DNA from: Sphingobacterium sp. ML3W
Lineage (GTDB): Bacteria > Bacteroidota > Bacteroidia > Sphingobacteriales > Sphingobacteriaceae
DNA length: 64,000 nt
Assembly (NCBI RefSeq): GCF_000747525.1
Contig: NZ_CP009278.1
Span: 496,001 to 560,000 of the forward strand
Reading direction: 5' to 3'
Shown here: positions 7,755 to 16,575 of the stretch, piece after piece
Layout: each line of letters begins with the position of its first letter
How positions within the stretch are numbered: position 1 is the stretch's first letter
Notes under the pieces: model-generated
Told to the model about the DNA's origin: nothing
The model's database searches: none
Seen by the model: the letters and a program-made list of their open reading frames with translations, nothing else
Made by a program: the position numbers and the translations under genes

Positions 7755-9092
7755 ATGAAGAAACTAATCACAACCTTAACCAATATTTGGAAAATTGACG
7801 ATTTACGTACACGTATCTTGAATACGCTACTATTTCTTCTAATTTACCGTATTGGGTGTCATATCGTATTGCCAGGAGTTAATCCTCAAGCTTTGGCCTC
7901 TGGTCAAAAAGAAGGATTACTTGGTTTGCTAGATATGTTTGCCGGGGGCTCGTTCTCTCGTTCAGCTATCTTTGCATTAGGGGTAATGCCTTATATTTCG
8001 GCATCCATTGTTGTTCAGTTATTGGGCATCGCGGTTCCTTATTTCCAAAAAATGCAGAAAGAGGGTGAAAGTGGTCGTACTAAAATGAATCAAATTACTC
8101 GCTATCTTACGTTAGCGATCACTTTGCTTCAAGCTTTTGCATATGTTAGGACTCAGATTGAGCCTGCTGCAAAAACTTTAGCGGACCCTATGTTCACAAT
8201 TCTTACTGCAATAGTTTTGACAGCGGGTACTTTGTTTGTAATGTGGCTAGGTGAAAAAATTACTGATAAAGGTATTGGTAATGGTATTTCCTTAATCATT
8301 ATGACTGGTATTATCGCACAATTGCCAAGTGGTATTACCGCGGAGTGGGTGTCACGTATGAGTAAAGGTGGTGGTGGACCAATTCCATTGTTACTGGAAT
8401 TTTTAGCTTTATTCTTTGTTGTTGTATTTACGATTTTAATCGTACAAGGTGTACGTAAAATCCCTGTTCAATATGCGAAGAAAATAGTTGGAAATAAACA
8501 AGTTGGTGGTGTTAGACAGTATATTCCATTAAAGGTAAATGCTGCGGGTGTAATGCCGATCATTTTTGCACAGGCCATTATGTTTGTGCCAATGAGTTTA
8601 GGACAATTTTTTCCTAATCTTCAGTCAGATTTCTTGACGTCTTTGAGTAACTATACTTCTGTTGCGTATAATGTAACTTTTGCAGTATTAATTATTGCAT
8701 TTACATTCTTTTATACAGCTATTATGGTGAATCCTCAGCAGATGTCTGATGATATGAAGAAGAATGGTGGATTTGTTCCAGGTATTAAACCAGGTCTAGA
8801 AACAAGTAACTTTATTGATCGTGTGATTTCAAACATCACATTCCCTGGTGCAATTTTCCTAGCGATTATTGCTATATTACCTGCTATTGCAAGTTTATTC
8901 GGTATTAATAATCAATTTGCGCACTTCTATGGAGGTACGTCTTTATTGATTTTGGTAGGTGTTGTGTTGGATACTTTGCAACAAATTGAAAGCCACTTAT
9001 TGATGCGTCATTATGATGGATTAATGAAAACTGGACGTATTAAGGGTAGAACCCCTGCGTCGGTTGAGGGTGTAGATCAGTCGGCAATTTAA
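7755..9092 (+). CDS. secY: Preprotein translocase channel subunit SecY
   Basis: A 445-residue membrane protein with ten predicted transmembrane helices, the central pore of the Sec translocon. Recognised family segments include ALGVMPYISASIVVQLL in helix 2, GIGNGISLIIMTGI, the cytoplasmic loop RKIPVQYAKK, the plug/pore region around LKVNAAGVMPIIFAQ, and PGIKPGLET before the last helices. Encoded directly after rplO, the normal place in the spc operon, so translocon supply is tied to ribosome production. Confidence 0.98.
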   Translation: MKKLITTLTNIWKIDDLRTRILNTLLFLLIYRIGCHIVLPGVNPQALASGQKEGLLGLLDMFAGGSFSRSAIFALGVMPYISASIVVQLLGIAVPYFQKMQKEGESGRTKMNQITRYLTLAITLLQAFAYVRTQIEPAAKTLADPMFTILTAIVLTAGTLFVMWLGEKITDKGIGNGISLIIMTGIIAQLPSGITAEWVSRMSKGGGGPIPLLLEFLALFFVVVFTILIVQGVRKIPVQYAKKIVGNKQVGGVRQYIPLKVNAAGVMPIIFAQAIMFVPMSLGQFFPNLQSDFLTSLSNYTSVAYNVTFAVLIIAFTFFYTAIMVNPQQMSDDMKKNGGFVPGIKPGLETSNFIDRVISNITFPGAIFLAIIAILPAIASLFGINNQFAHFYGGTSLLILVGVVLDTLQQIESHLLMRHYDGLMKTGRIKGRTPASVEGVDQSAI

Positions 9093-9101
9093 ATTCTTTA
9101 G

Positions 9102-9884
9102 ATGTCTAAAGTATATTATAAATCAGAGGAAGATATAGAGCAAGTGCGTTTGTCAGCAAATGTACTTTCCCACTTGCTTGGTGAAGTTGCTAAGGTTATT
9201 AAACCTGGCATTACCACTTTATCTCTTGATAAGTTAGCTTACGAGTTTATCCATGATAATGGTGGAACGCCAGCGTTTCTTAATTATCATGGATTTCCAT
9301 ACTCACTTTGTATTTCTGTCAATGACCAGATTGTTCACGGATTTCCTAGTGACTATATAATCAAAGATGGAGACTTAGTTTCTGTAGATGGTGGGGTTAA
9401 CCTGAACGGTTTTATTAGTGATTCTGCATATACCTTTGGTGTAGGTAATGTCACTGAAGAAGCACAGTTGTTACTTGATGTAACAAAAGAATCTATGTAT
9501 AAAGGCATAGAACAAGCTGTTGCTGGAAAGCGCGTAGGTGATATTGGTTCTGCCATTCAAGAACATGTTTCTAAATATGGTTTTGGTATTGTACGAGAAT
9601 TGGTCGGACATGGTGTGGGTTATCATTTACATGAAAAACCTGAAGTTCCTAATTACGGTAAACGTGGCTCAGGAGCTAAACTAGAGTCTGGATTAGTTAT
9701 TTGTATAGAACCGATGATTAACGCAGGAAAAGCAGGCGTGAAGTTTTGGGATGATGGATGGACAGTAAGTACTGTTGATGGTAAACTGTCGGCGCACTTC
9801 GAACAGATGGTCGCAATTCGTAAAGGCGAGCCCGATGTGCTGTTGACATTTGAACACGTGGAGAAAGTTTTAGGTGAAAAATAA
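9102..9884 (+). CDS. map: Methionine aminopeptidase, type I
   Basis: This 260-residue cytosolic metalloenzyme removes the initiator methionine from new proteins. The metal ligands of the pita-bread fold are visible: Asp in SVDGGVNLNGF and in SDSAYTFGVG, His in GHGVGYHLHE, Glu in CIEPMINAG and Glu in HFEQMVAI. There is no N-terminal SH3-binding or zinc extension, so it is the short type Ia form. It lies between secY and infA, its common Bacteroidetes position. Confidence 0.97.
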   Translation: MSKVYYKSEEDIEQVRLSANVLSHLLGEVAKVIKPGITTLSLDKLAYEFIHDNGGTPAFLNYHGFPYSLCISVNDQIVHGFPSDYIIKDGDLVSVDGGVNLNGFISDSAYTFGVGNVTEEAQLLLDVTKESMYKGIEQAVAGKRVGDIGSAIQEHVSKYGFGIVRELVGHGVGYHLHEKPEVPNYGKRGSGAKLESGLVICIEPMINAGKAGVKFWDDGWTVSTVDGKLSAHFEQMVAIRKGEPDVLLTFEHVEKVLGEK

Positions 9885-9913
9885 TTGATTTTCAATTATT
9901 TTATATATCTTTG
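9885..9913 (+). promoter_or_regulatory. Candidate promoter for infA and the alpha-operon genes
   Basis: TTG at 9885-9887 and TATCTTTG at 9906-9913 fit the Bacteroidetes -33/-7 promoter with an 18-base spacer. It starts immediately after the map stop codon and lies 46-74 bases upstream of infA, so infA through rplQ may have their own promoter in addition to read-through from the spc genes. Confidence 0.55.
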
Positions 9914-9958
9914 CACTCCTGTTTGCAGGCTATTTAACAAAATAATAATCAAGAATAT

Positions 9959-10177
9959 ATGGCTAAACAAGCCTCAATTGAACAAGATGGAATAATTAGA
10001 GAGGCACTTTCTAATGCTATGTTTAGGGTAGAATTGGAAAATGGGCATGAAATTATTGCTCATATTTCTGGTAAAATGCGCATGCACTATATCAAAATTT
10101 TGCCTGGGGATAAAGTTAAATTAGAAATGTCTCCTTATGATTTGACTAAAGGACGTATTACATACCGTTATAAGTAA
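9959..10177 (+). CDS. infA: Translation initiation factor IF-1
   Basis: A 72-residue OB-fold protein that binds the A site of the small subunit during initiation. It starts [20 protein letters not shown], and the conserved heart is [28 protein letters not shown] (seen as [11 protein letters not shown] and [13 protein letters not shown]). The end GRITYRYK is the usual one. A TAnnTTTG promoter-like sequence precedes it in the gap after map, and rpmJ follows. Confidence 0.98.
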   Translation: MAKQASIEQDGIIREALSNAMFRVELENGHEIIAHISGKMRMHYIKILPGDKVKLEMSPYDLTKGRITYRYK

Positions 10178-10222
10178 CGGTCTGATAGTCTGATAGTGCA
10201 AGCTTTTGAAAATAATAAAATC

Positions 10223-10339
10223 ATGAAAGTAAGAGCATCAATAAAAAAACGTAGCGCTGATTGTAAGATCATTCGTCGCAAAGGAAAAGTTTTTGTAATC
10301 AACAAAAAGAACCCTAAGTACAAACAACGTCAGGGTTAA
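10223..10339 (+). CDS. rpmJ: 50S ribosomal protein L36, zinc-free type
   Basis: A 38-residue gene read from the gap between infA and rpsM. It starts [19 protein letters not shown] and ends NPKYKQRQG, the standard L36 frame. Classical L36 has a C-C-C-H zinc site; here only one cysteine (C14) remains, so the zinc ribbon is lost. The zinc-free S14 in the same cluster shows the same preference. The gene lies in its usual place before rpsM. Confidence 0.95.
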   Translation: MKVRASIKKRSADCKIIRRKGKVFVINKKNPKYKQRQG

Positions 10340-10366
10340 TTAATTAAAAATAATCGCTAAACATAT

Positions 10367-10744
10367 ATGGCAAGGATAGCAGGTATTGACTTACCTAAAA
10401 ACAAAAGGGGTGTTATCGGCCTTACCTACATTTTTGGTATCGGTCGAACAACAGCGGAGCTTATCTTAGATAAGGCGGGAATCAGTCAGGACGTTAAAGT
10501 TCAAGATTGGAATGATGAACAATTAGCGGCAATCCGTACATTAATTTCTGAGGAGATTAAAGTAGAGGGTGCTTTACGTTCAGAGATTCAGCTGAATATT
10601 AAACGATTAATGGATATCGGTTGTTACCGTGGATTACGTCATCGTAAGCATTTACCAGTTCGTGGTCAACGCACTAAAAACAACTCTCGTACTCGTAAGG
10701 GTAAACGTAAGACAGTTGCAAACAAGAAAAAGGCTACTAAATAA
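10367..10744 (+). CDS. rpsM: 30S ribosomal protein S13
   Basis: A 125-residue S13 beginning [20 protein letters not shown]13 sits at the top of the small-subunit head and contacts P-site tRNA and the large subunit. The helix-turn-helix part ([15 protein letters not shown]), the [20 protein letters not shown] segment (in two parts [13 protein letters not shown] and [15 protein letters not shown]) and the basic Lys-rich tail are typical. First classical alpha-operon gene; rpsK follows 10 bases later. Confidence 0.98.
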   Translation: MARIAGIDLPKNKRGVIGLTYIFGIGRTTAELILDKAGISQDVKVQDWNDEQLAAIRTLISEEIKVEGALRSEIQLNIKRLMDIGCYRGLRHRKHLPVRGQRTKNNSRTRKGKRKTVANKKKATK

Positions 10745-10754
10745 AAATTAAGAA

Positions 10755-11144
10755 ATGGCTAAAACTAAAAAAGCTGCAAAAAAACGTATTGTTGTAATTG
10801 AGCCTGTTGGTCAGGCGCACATCAATGCTACGTTTAATAATATCATTGTAACTTTGACTAATAATCAAGGTCAAACTATTTCTTGGTCAAGTGCTGGGAA
10901 AATGGGTTTTAGAGGGTCTAAAAAGAATACACCGTACGCAGCAGGACAGGCAGCTAATGACTGTGGTAAAGTTGCATACGATTTAGGACTACGTAAAGTA
11001 GAAGTATTCGTAAAAGGACCTGGTGCTGGACGTGAGTCGGCTATCAGAACATTACAAACTGTTGGAATTGATGTGACTACTATTAAAGATATCACTCCAC
11101 TTCCTCACAACGGTTGTCGTCCTCCAAAACGTAGAAGAGTTTAA
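10755..11144 (+). CDS. rpsK: 30S ribosomal protein S11
   Basis: A 129-residue S11 of the small-subunit platform, near the mRNA exit and the Shine-Dalgarno helix region. Conserved pieces are [50 protein letters not shown] and the C-terminal [18 protein letters not shown]. The Bacteroidota platform is where the anti-Shine-Dalgarno sequence is sequestered, but nothing in S11 itself looks odd. A 57-base gap with a small hairpin separates it from rpsD. Confidence 0.98.
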   Translation: MAKTKKAAKKRIVVIEPVGQAHINATFNNIIVTLTNNQGQTISWSSAGKMGFRGSKKNTPYAAGQAANDCGKVAYDLGLRKVEVFVKGPGAGRESAIRTLQTVGIDVTTIKDITPLPHNGCRPPKRRRV

Positions 11145-11201
11145 TTAGGTTAAAGATAAGATTCATTAGCTATAGGCTAATAGATACTTTAAGAAAAAAA
11201 A

Positions 11202-11810
11202 ATGGCTAGATATACAGGACCTAAGTCCAAAATTGCCCGTAAATTTAGGGAGCCGATTTTCGGCCCAGATAAAGCGTTAGAGAAAAAGAATTATCCTCCT
11301 GGACAACATGGAGCATCTAAACGCAGAGGTAAACAATCTGAATACGCTATTCAGTTGTTAGAAAAGCAAAAAGCAAAATACACTTACGGGGTGTTAGAGC
11401 GTCAATTCGCTAATTTGTTTGTTAAAGCTGCCTCAAAACAAGGTATTACAGGGGAGATTTTCTTGAAATTACTAGAAGCTCGTTTAGATAACACGGTTTA
11501 CCGTTTAGGTATTGCCCCTACTCGTTCTGCTGCTCGTCAGTTAGTATCGCACAAACACATTACTGTTAACGGAGATTTAGTTAACATTCCATCATATAGC
11601 TTACGTCCAGGTGATGTAATCGCTGTTCGTGAGCGTTCTCAATCACTTGAAACAATCACTGATTCAGTTTCTGGTAGAATTATCAACAAACACTCGTGGT
11701 TGGAGTGGGATGCAAAAGAACTTAAAGGTACTTTCTTAAGTTACCCAGAAAGATCTGACATTCCTGAGAACATTAAAGAGAACTTAATCGTAGAGTTATA
11801 CTCTAAATAA
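11202..11810 (+). CDS. rpsD: 30S ribosomal protein S4
   Basis: A 202-residue S4, the primary 16S rRNA-binding assembly protein and, in E. coli, repressor of the alpha operon. It starts [20 protein letters not shown] and lacks the N-terminal cysteines of the zinc form. The S4 RNA-binding domain covers about residues 93-155 ([18 protein letters not shown], then [20 protein letters not shown] read in parts). It is followed by a 91-base gap containing a strong hairpin before rpoA. Confidence 0.98.
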   Translation: MARYTGPKSKIARKFREPIFGPDKALEKKNYPPGQHGASKRRGKQSEYAIQLLEKQKAKYTYGVLERQFANLFVKAASKQGITGEIFLKLLEARLDNTVYRLGIAPTRSAARQLVSHKHITVNGDLVNIPSYSLRPGDVIAVRERSQSLETITDSVSGRIINKHSWLEWDAKELKGTFLSYPERSDIPENIKENLIVELYSK

Positions 11811-11824
11811 TAAATAAAGTAGAT

Positions 11825-11855
11825 ATATGCATAGTCCAAACTGGATTATGCATAT
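11825..11855 (+). promoter_or_regulatory. Strong intercistronic hairpin between rpsD and rpoA
   Basis: Bases 11825-11838 pair with 11842-11855 in a 14-pair stem containing one G-U pair, closed by a three-base AAC loop. No T-run follows, so termination is unlikely. The position, directly after the S4 gene and 47 bases before rpoA, would suit a processing or translational control element that sets RNA polymerase alpha levels apart from ribosomal proteins. Confidence 0.6.
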
Positions 11856-11901
11856 TCTATTGTATTGCAAGTATTATTACAAAAACTTTAAAAAGAAATA
11901 A

Positions 11902-12894
11902 ATGGCAATTTTAGCATTTCAAAGACCGGATAAAGTTATCATGCAAAAATCTACAGATTTTGATGGTACGTTCGAATTTCGTCCATTGGAGCCTGGTTTT
12001 GGTGTAACCATTGGTAATGCTTTGCGCCGTATTTTATTGTCCTCATTAGAAGGATATGCAATTACGTCGATAAGGTTTTCAGGCGTTTCGCACGAATTTT
12101 CAACTATCAAAGGTGTAGTTGAAGACGTTACGGAGATCATTTTGAATTTGAAACAAGTTCGTTTTCAAAAGACTGGTGATCAAGGTGATAGCGAAAAGAT
12201 ATTTGTAGTAATCAATGGTCAAGAGCACTTCTCAGCTGGTGATATCACAAAATTCTCAAACAACTTTACAGTATTAAATCCTGATTTAGTTATCTGTAAT
12301 ATGGATAGCTCGGTTACAATTGAAGTAGAATTGAGCGTAGCTAAAGGTCGTGGTTATGTAAATGCTGATGAGAATAAAGTCGTTGATGGTCCTGTAGGAT
12401 TAATCGCGATTGATTCGATCTTTACTCCGATTAAGAATGTTAAATTTACCATTGAGAACTACCGTGTAGAACAAAAAACTGACTACGAGAAATTGTTGTT
12501 AGATATCTCTACTGATGGTTCTATTCATCCAGAAGAAGCTTTAAAAGAAGCTGCTAAGATCCTTATTCAACACTTTATCTTATTCTCTGATGAGAATATG
12601 CTTCTAGAGTCTCAGACTAAAGAGGAAACAAAGGTAGTTGATGAAGAAATTTTACATATGCGTAAGATTTTGAAAATGGAATTAGTAGATCTAGATCTTT
12701 CAGTTCGTGCATTGAACTGTCTGAAAGCTGCTGATATTCGTTCATTATCTGAACTAGTTACTTATGACGTAGCAGATATGTTGAAATTCAGAAACTTCGG
12801 TAAAAAATCATTAAGCGAAATTCAAGAATTGGTTAAATCGAAAGGTTTATCATTCGGAATGAACTTGTCTAAATATAAATTAGACGAAGAATAA
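11902..12894 (+). CDS. rpoA: RNA polymerase alpha subunit
   Basis: A 330-residue alpha subunit. The N-terminal dimerisation domain (about residues 1-235) has [20 protein letters not shown] and [12 protein letters not shown]; the C-terminal domain (about 255-330), which touches upstream DNA and activators, has the helix-hairpin-helix segment [19 protein letters not shown] and [13 protein letters not shown]. Length agrees with the family. Being inside the ribosomal cluster ties polymerase supply to growth; hairpins in both flanking gaps may adjust its dosage. Confidence 0.98.
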   Translation: MAILAFQRPDKVIMQKSTDFDGTFEFRPLEPGFGVTIGNALRRILLSSLEGYAITSIRFSGVSHEFSTIKGVVEDVTEIILNLKQVRFQKTGDQGDSEKIFVVINGQEHFSAGDITKFSNNFTVLNPDLVICNMDSSVTIEVELSVAKGRGYVNADENKVVDGPVGLIAIDSIFTPIKNVKFTIENYRVEQKTDYEKLLLDISTDGSIHPEEALKEAAKILIQHFILFSDENMLLESQTKEETKVVDEEILHMRKILKMELVDLDLSVRALNCLKAADIRSLSELVTYDVADMLKFRNFGKKSLSEIQELVKSKGLSFGMNLSKYKLDEE

Positions 12895-12913
12895 TATATT
12901 AAGTAAGCTACTT

Positions 12914-12948
12914 GTATGTAATTCCCTCTGTGAAGAGACGGTACATAC
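12914..12948 (+). promoter_or_regulatory. Intercistronic hairpin between rpoA and rplQ
   Basis: GTATGTA at 12914-12920 pairs with TACATAC at 12942-12948, and an inner CTCT/AGAG stem (12926-12929 with 12934-12937) closes on a GTGA loop. The two stems together give a long interrupted hairpin filling most of the 71-base gap. No T-run follows. Confidence 0.5.
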
Positions 12949-12965
12949 ATTAAATTTAAATCAAA

Positions 12966-13463
12966 ATGAGACACGGAAAAAAAGTAAATCACTTAGGCCG
13001 TACTGACAGCCATAGAAAGGCAATGTTAGCTAACATGGCAACGTCATTAGTAAAACATAAACGTATTATAACTACTTTAGCGAAAGCTAAAGCTTTACGT
13101 AAATATGTTGAGCCATTGATTACTAAATCTAAAACTGATACGACTCACTCTCGTCGTACTGTTTTCTCTTACTTAAAAGACAAAGAGGCTATTACAATCT
13201 TATTCCGTGAAATTTCGGAAAAAGTAGCTAATCGTCCAGGTGGGTATACTCGTATTATCAAAATGGAAAATCGTTTAGGTGATAATGCTGAAATGGCATT
13301 CATTGAATTGGTTGACTATAATGAAATTTACGGTGGAAAAGCTGCTACAGAGAAAAAAGTAACGCGTCGTCGTGGTACTTCTAAAAAGAAAGCTGAAGAA
13401 ACTGAAGATGCTAAGGCGGAAACAGAAACCACTGCTACTACTGAAGAAGAAAACAAAGACTAG
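12966..13463 (+). CDS. rplQ: 50S ribosomal protein L17 with charged tail
   Basis: The core of this 165-residue protein matches L17: it starts [20 protein letters not shown] and contains [20 protein letters not shown] and [26 protein letters not shown] (seen as RPGGYTRI and [13 protein letters not shown]). E. coli L17 has 127 residues; the extra C-terminal part from about residue 125 is first Lys/Arg-rich and then Glu/Thr/Ala-rich, ending TTEEENKD. Such acidic tails are common in Bacteroidota L17. Last gene of the ribosomal cluster, followed by a terminator. Confidence 0.96.
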   Translation: MRHGKKVNHLGRTDSHRKAMLANMATSLVKHKRIITTLAKAKALRKYVEPLITKSKTDTTHSRRTVFSYLKDKEAITILFREISEKVANRPGGYTRIIKMENRLGDNAEMAFIELVDYNEIYGGKAATEKKVTRRRGTSKKKAEETEDAKAETETTATTEEENKD

Positions 13464-13487
13464 TATCTTTAACTTTATTAGATATAA

Positions 13488-13516
13488 AGCCTATCATGAA
13501 AATGATAGGCTTTTTT
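13488..13516 (+). terminator. Intrinsic terminator of the ribosomal cluster
   Basis: AGCCTATCAT at 13488-13497 pairs perfectly with ATGATAGGCT at 13502-13511 around a GAAA tetraloop, followed by a run of T residues to 13516. It lies 25 bases after rplQ and closes the ribosomal transcription unit. Confidence 0.85.
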
Positions 13517-13546
13517 ATTTTTGACTGATTTTTAGGAAGACTTAGC

Positions 13547-13554
13547 TATATTTG
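13547..13554 (+). promoter_or_regulatory. Candidate -7 box of the argD operon
   Basis: TATATTTG matches the Bacteroidetes -7 consensus TAnnTTTG, 49 bases before the argD start codon. The nearest upstream TTG (13521-13523) is 23 bases away, rather far for a -33 element, so the -33 part is uncertain. Confidence 0.45.
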
Positions 13555-13602
13555 CAAAGCATATCGGACTTATATTTCTCATTTAATTATTTATCATTGT
13601 CA

Positions 13603-14736
13603 ATGGACTTATTTAACGTTTATCCCATTAATCCAATTAATATAGTAAGAGCTAAAGGCTCGACGGTTTGGGATGCCGAAGGAAATGCCTACTTGGATTT
13701 ATATGGTGGTCATGCCGTGATTTCAATCGGTCATACACATCCACATTATGTTCAAAGGCTGAAAGATCAATTGGACCGTATTGGTTTTTATTCTAATTCA
13801 GTCGAGATTCCTATCCAGCGTGAATTAGCTCGATTGTTAGGTGAGATTTCTGGAAAAGAGAATTTTCATTTGTTTTTATGTAATTCCGGTGCCGAAGCAA
13901 ACGAAAATGCTTTAAAATTAGCGTCGTTTCATAATAAAAGGAAAAAAATCATTTCTTTTTCAAAAGCCTTTCACGGGCGTACTTCTTTAGCAGTTGCTTG
14001 TACTGACAATCCTGCCATTATTGCTCCTGTGAACGAGAATAGTGATGTTGTATTTTTGCCTTTCAATGATGAAGAGGCTCTTCTTAAAGCTTTTAAATCT
14101 TATGGAGATGATATTTCATCGGTAATTATCGAGGGAATACAAGGTGTTGGTGGTATTCGTGAGGCGTCTGTCGCGTTTCTTAAATTAATTCGTTCTCTTT
14201 GTAATCAGTATGATGCAGTCTTTATTGCTGATTCTGTTCAATGTGGGTATGGACGTTCGGGTCTATTTTATTCCCATGACTATGCTGGAATCTCAGCAGA
14301 TATTTATACTATGGCCAAAGGTATGGGTAACGGTTTCCCTATAGGTGCAATTAGTATAGCTCCAAAGTTTGTTGCCACTTTTGGAATGTTGGGTACTACT
14401 TTTGGGGGTAATCACTTGGCTTGTGCTGCCGCGGTCTCAGTTTTAGAAGTTATAAAACAAGAAAATTTAATTCAAAATGCCGCAGTAATGGGCTCATATT
14501 TAATTGAAGAATTGAAGAAATTTGATGAAGTCATCGATGTGCGAGGTAGAGGATTAATGATTGGCATTGATTTGCCAGCTGAATTAGCGCATGTAAAGAA
14601 AGATTTGCTTAATAAGAGTAAGATATTTACTGGAGAGGCTAAGCCTTCTGTAATCCGATTATTACCTGCTTTAAATATAACTAAGGAAGTTGCGGATCAG
14701 TTTTTAACCGCTTTTGCCGAAAGATTAAAAGATTAG
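13603..14736 (+). CDS. argD: N-acyl-ornithine aminotransferase
   Basis: A class III PLP-dependent aminotransferase converting N-acyl-glutamate semialdehyde to N-acyl-ornithine in arginine synthesis. Visible marks are the cofactor-phosphate loop CNSGAEANENALKLA, the PLP-contacting DSVQCGYGRSG, and the Schiff-base lysine in YTMAKGMGNGFPIGA (about K239). The ATG at 13603 (MDLFNVYPI) gives 377 residues; an upstream TTG would start inside the promoter box and is rejected. The acyl group may be succinyl rather than acetyl, judging from the next gene. First gene of an operon with argF', argB, proC and argE. Confidence 0.92.
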   Translation: MDLFNVYPINPINIVRAKGSTVWDAEGNAYLDLYGGHAVISIGHTHPHYVQRLKDQLDRIGFYSNSVEIPIQRELARLLGEISGKENFHLFLCNSGAEANENALKLASFHNKRKKIISFSKAFHGRTSLAVACTDNPAIIAPVNENSDVVFLPFNDEEALLKAFKSYGDDISSVIIEGIQGVGGIREASVAFLKLIRSLCNQYDAVFIADSVQCGYGRSGLFYSHDYAGISADIYTMAKGMGNGFPIGAISIAPKFVATFGMLGTTFGGNHLACAAAVSVLEVIKQENLIQNAAVMGSYLIEELKKFDEVIDVRGRGLMIGIDLPAELAHVKKDLLNKSKIFTGEAKPSVIRLLPALNITKEVADQFLTAFAERLKD

Positions 14737-14755
14737 CTTTGAATAATATATAGAT

Positions 14756-15721
14756 ATGAAAAAGTTTTTTTCAGTTAAGGATGTCGCCTCTGTTAGCGAG
14801 GTGGTAAATGAAGCTTTGGAACAGAAAGCTAATCCATATGCTCTGGAAAGTTTAGGAAAACATAAAACTTTGGGTTTAGTTTTCTTAAATCCAAGTTTGA
14901 GAACTCGTTTAAGTACTCAAAAAGCAGCTATGAATTTAGGCATGAATGTTATGGTCATGAATATGGATAAAGATGGCTGGGCTTTAGAAACTCAAGATGG
15001 TGTTGTGATGAATGGAACTACTGTAGAACACATTCGTGAAGCTGCTGCCGTTATGGGTGAATATTGTGACATTTTAGGCCTACGTTCTTTTCCAAAACTA
15101 AAAGATAGAGAGGAAGATTATTCAGAAGATTTATTTAATAAATTTATTGAATATTGCGGAGTTCCAGTAGTATCCTTAGAAAGTGCTACTCGCCACCCTT
15201 TACAAAGTTTGACAGATTTAATCACAATAACCGAATACAAAAATAGTAAAAAACCCAAGGTTGTACTAGTATGGGCTCCTCATGTGAAAGCATTGCCACA
15301 AGCAGTTCCTAATTCATTTTCGGAATGGATGTGTCAGGCTCAAGTGGAGGGTCTAGTTGAATTTACAATTGCTCATCCGAAGGGATATCAGTTGTCTGAA
15401 GAATTTACGAATGGTGCAAATATTTCCAATAATTTGGAAGAAAGTATTAAAGACGCAGATTTCTTATATGTGAAAAATTGGTCTTCTTATGAGCAATATG
15501 GTCAAGTTTTTCCTGTTACTGAAAATTGGATGATGGATAATCAAAAATTGGCACTTACTAACAATGCAAAGGTTATGCACTGTCTGCCTGTTAGAAGAGA
15601 TTTGGAGTTGTCTGCAGAAATATTGGATGGTCCTAATTCATTAGTAATTAAAGAAGCAGGTAATCGTGTTTGGGCAGCTCAAGTAGTATTAAAACGTATG
15701 CTGGAAAGTTTAGCTAAATAA
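14756..15721 (+). CDS. argF': N-succinylornithine (or N-acetylornithine) carbamoyltransferase
   Basis: This 321-residue transcarbamylase makes N-acyl-citrulline from carbamoyl phosphate. The carbamoyl-phosphate loop is NPSLRTRLSTQ (about residues 45-55) and the C-terminal motif is HCLPVRRDLELS. Close resemblance to the Bacteroides fragilis and Xanthomonas acyl-ornithine enzymes (WAPH, LPQAVPNSF, MHCLPVRR) sets it apart from ordinary ornithine carbamoyltransferase. Residue 90, just before EHIREA, is valine. In the characterised pair this site is Glu in the acetyl enzyme and Pro in the succinyl enzyme, and Glu-to-Val gives succinyl activity, so succinylornithine is the likelier substrate. I infer this; it has not been measured here. 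Confidence 0.88.
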   Translation: MKKFFSVKDVASVSEVVNEALEQKANPYALESLGKHKTLGLVFLNPSLRTRLSTQKAAMNLGMNVMVMNMDKDGWALETQDGVVMNGTTVEHIREAAAVMGEYCDILGLRSFPKLKDREEDYSEDLFNKFIEYCGVPVVSLESATRHPLQSLTDLITITEYKNSKKPKVVLVWAPHVKALPQAVPNSFSEWMCQAQVEGLVEFTIAHPKGYQLSEEFTNGANISNNLEESIKDADFLYVKNWSSYEQYGQVFPVTENWMMDNQKLALTNNAKVMHCLPVRRDLELSAEILDGPNSLVIKEAGNRVWAAQVVLKRMLESLAK

Positions 15722-15766
15722 GGATAAGCTTTAAAATATATTATTTTGGAAGATTTAGAGAGAAAG

Positions 15767-16564
15767 ATGTCAAATAGTGGCCTGAATATTATAAAAATTG
15801 GTGGAAATATTATTGACGATGAACAATTATTAAATTCATTTTTGGAGAAATTTGCAGCTTTGCCAGGTAAGAAAATTTTGGTTCATGGTGGGGGTAAGAT
15901 AGCTACTCGTTTGGCATCAGATTTGGGTGTCGAAGCAAAGATGATTGAGGGTAGACGAATTACAGATGAAGCGATGTTGCGTATTGTTACAATGGTTTAT
16001 GCTGGTTTAACAAATAAGACTATTGTAGCTAAACTTCAGGTGTTACAATGTGATGCGATTGGTTTAAGTGGTGCTGATGGTGGAACCATTAAGGCCATAA
16101 AGCGACCTGTTAGAGATATCGATTATGGTTTTGTTGGAGATATATTACATGACTCCGTTAATACTGCCTCTATAAAGAAATTCCTGGAAGCGGGTTTTGT
16201 GCCTGTGTTTTCAGCGATTACACATAATGGGTTAGGTCAATTATTGAACACTAATGCGGATACAATTGCTTCGGCACTAGCAGTTGGATTGTCTTCATTG
16301 TACGATACTTCTTTAGTTTACTGTTTTGAAAAAAATGGGGTATTGAAAGATGTTAATGATGAACAATCTGTCATTAATTCTATTCATGCCGATGAATTTT
16401 CCAAATTGAAAGAAGATGGTATAATCCACGACGGAATGGTGCCAAAATTGCAAAATGCTTTTGATGCTATTCAAAAAGGTGTTCGGAATGTGTATATTGG
16501 TCATGCCAATAATTTGCATTTGTTCCAACAAGGGCAATTTGGCACTTGTTTAACCTTAAAATAG
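15767..16564 (+). CDS. argB: N-acylglutamate kinase
   Basis: An amino-acid kinase family protein of 265 residues that phosphorylates N-acyl-glutamate, the second arginine step. The nucleotide-binding start NIIKIGGNIID and the substrate loop LVHGGGKIATRLASDLG are clear, as is LNTNADTIASALAVGL near residue 160. The ATG at 15767 (MSNSGLN) is preferred; an in-frame TTG at 15746 would add seven residues. No N-terminal arginine-sensing helix extension is visible, so it may not be the arginine-inhibited hexameric type. Substrate may be succinylglutamate, as for its neighbours. Confidence 0.9.
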   Translation: MSNSGLNIIKIGGNIIDDEQLLNSFLEKFAALPGKKILVHGGGKIATRLASDLGVEAKMIEGRRITDEAMLRIVTMVYAGLTNKTIVAKLQVLQCDAIGLSGADGGTIKAIKRPVRDIDYGFVGDILHDSVNTASIKKFLEAGFVPVFSAITHNGLGQLLNTNADTIASALAVGLSSLYDTSLVYCFEKNGVLKDVNDEQSVINSIHADEFSKLKEDGIIHDGMVPKLQNAFDAIQKGVRNVYIGHANNLHLFQQGQFGTCLTLK

Positions 16565-16575
16565 AACTTATAATC

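Noticed and set aside
13552..13602. Upstream TTG extension of argD
   Set aside because: The TTG lies inside the TATATTTG promoter box; family alignment begins near the ATG at 13603.
14756..15721. Ordinary ornithine carbamoyltransferase (argF/argI)
   Set aside because: The sequence shows acyl-ornithine enzyme features (WAPH, LPQAVPNSF, MHCLPVRR with Val90) instead of the ornithine-binding loop of the common enzyme.
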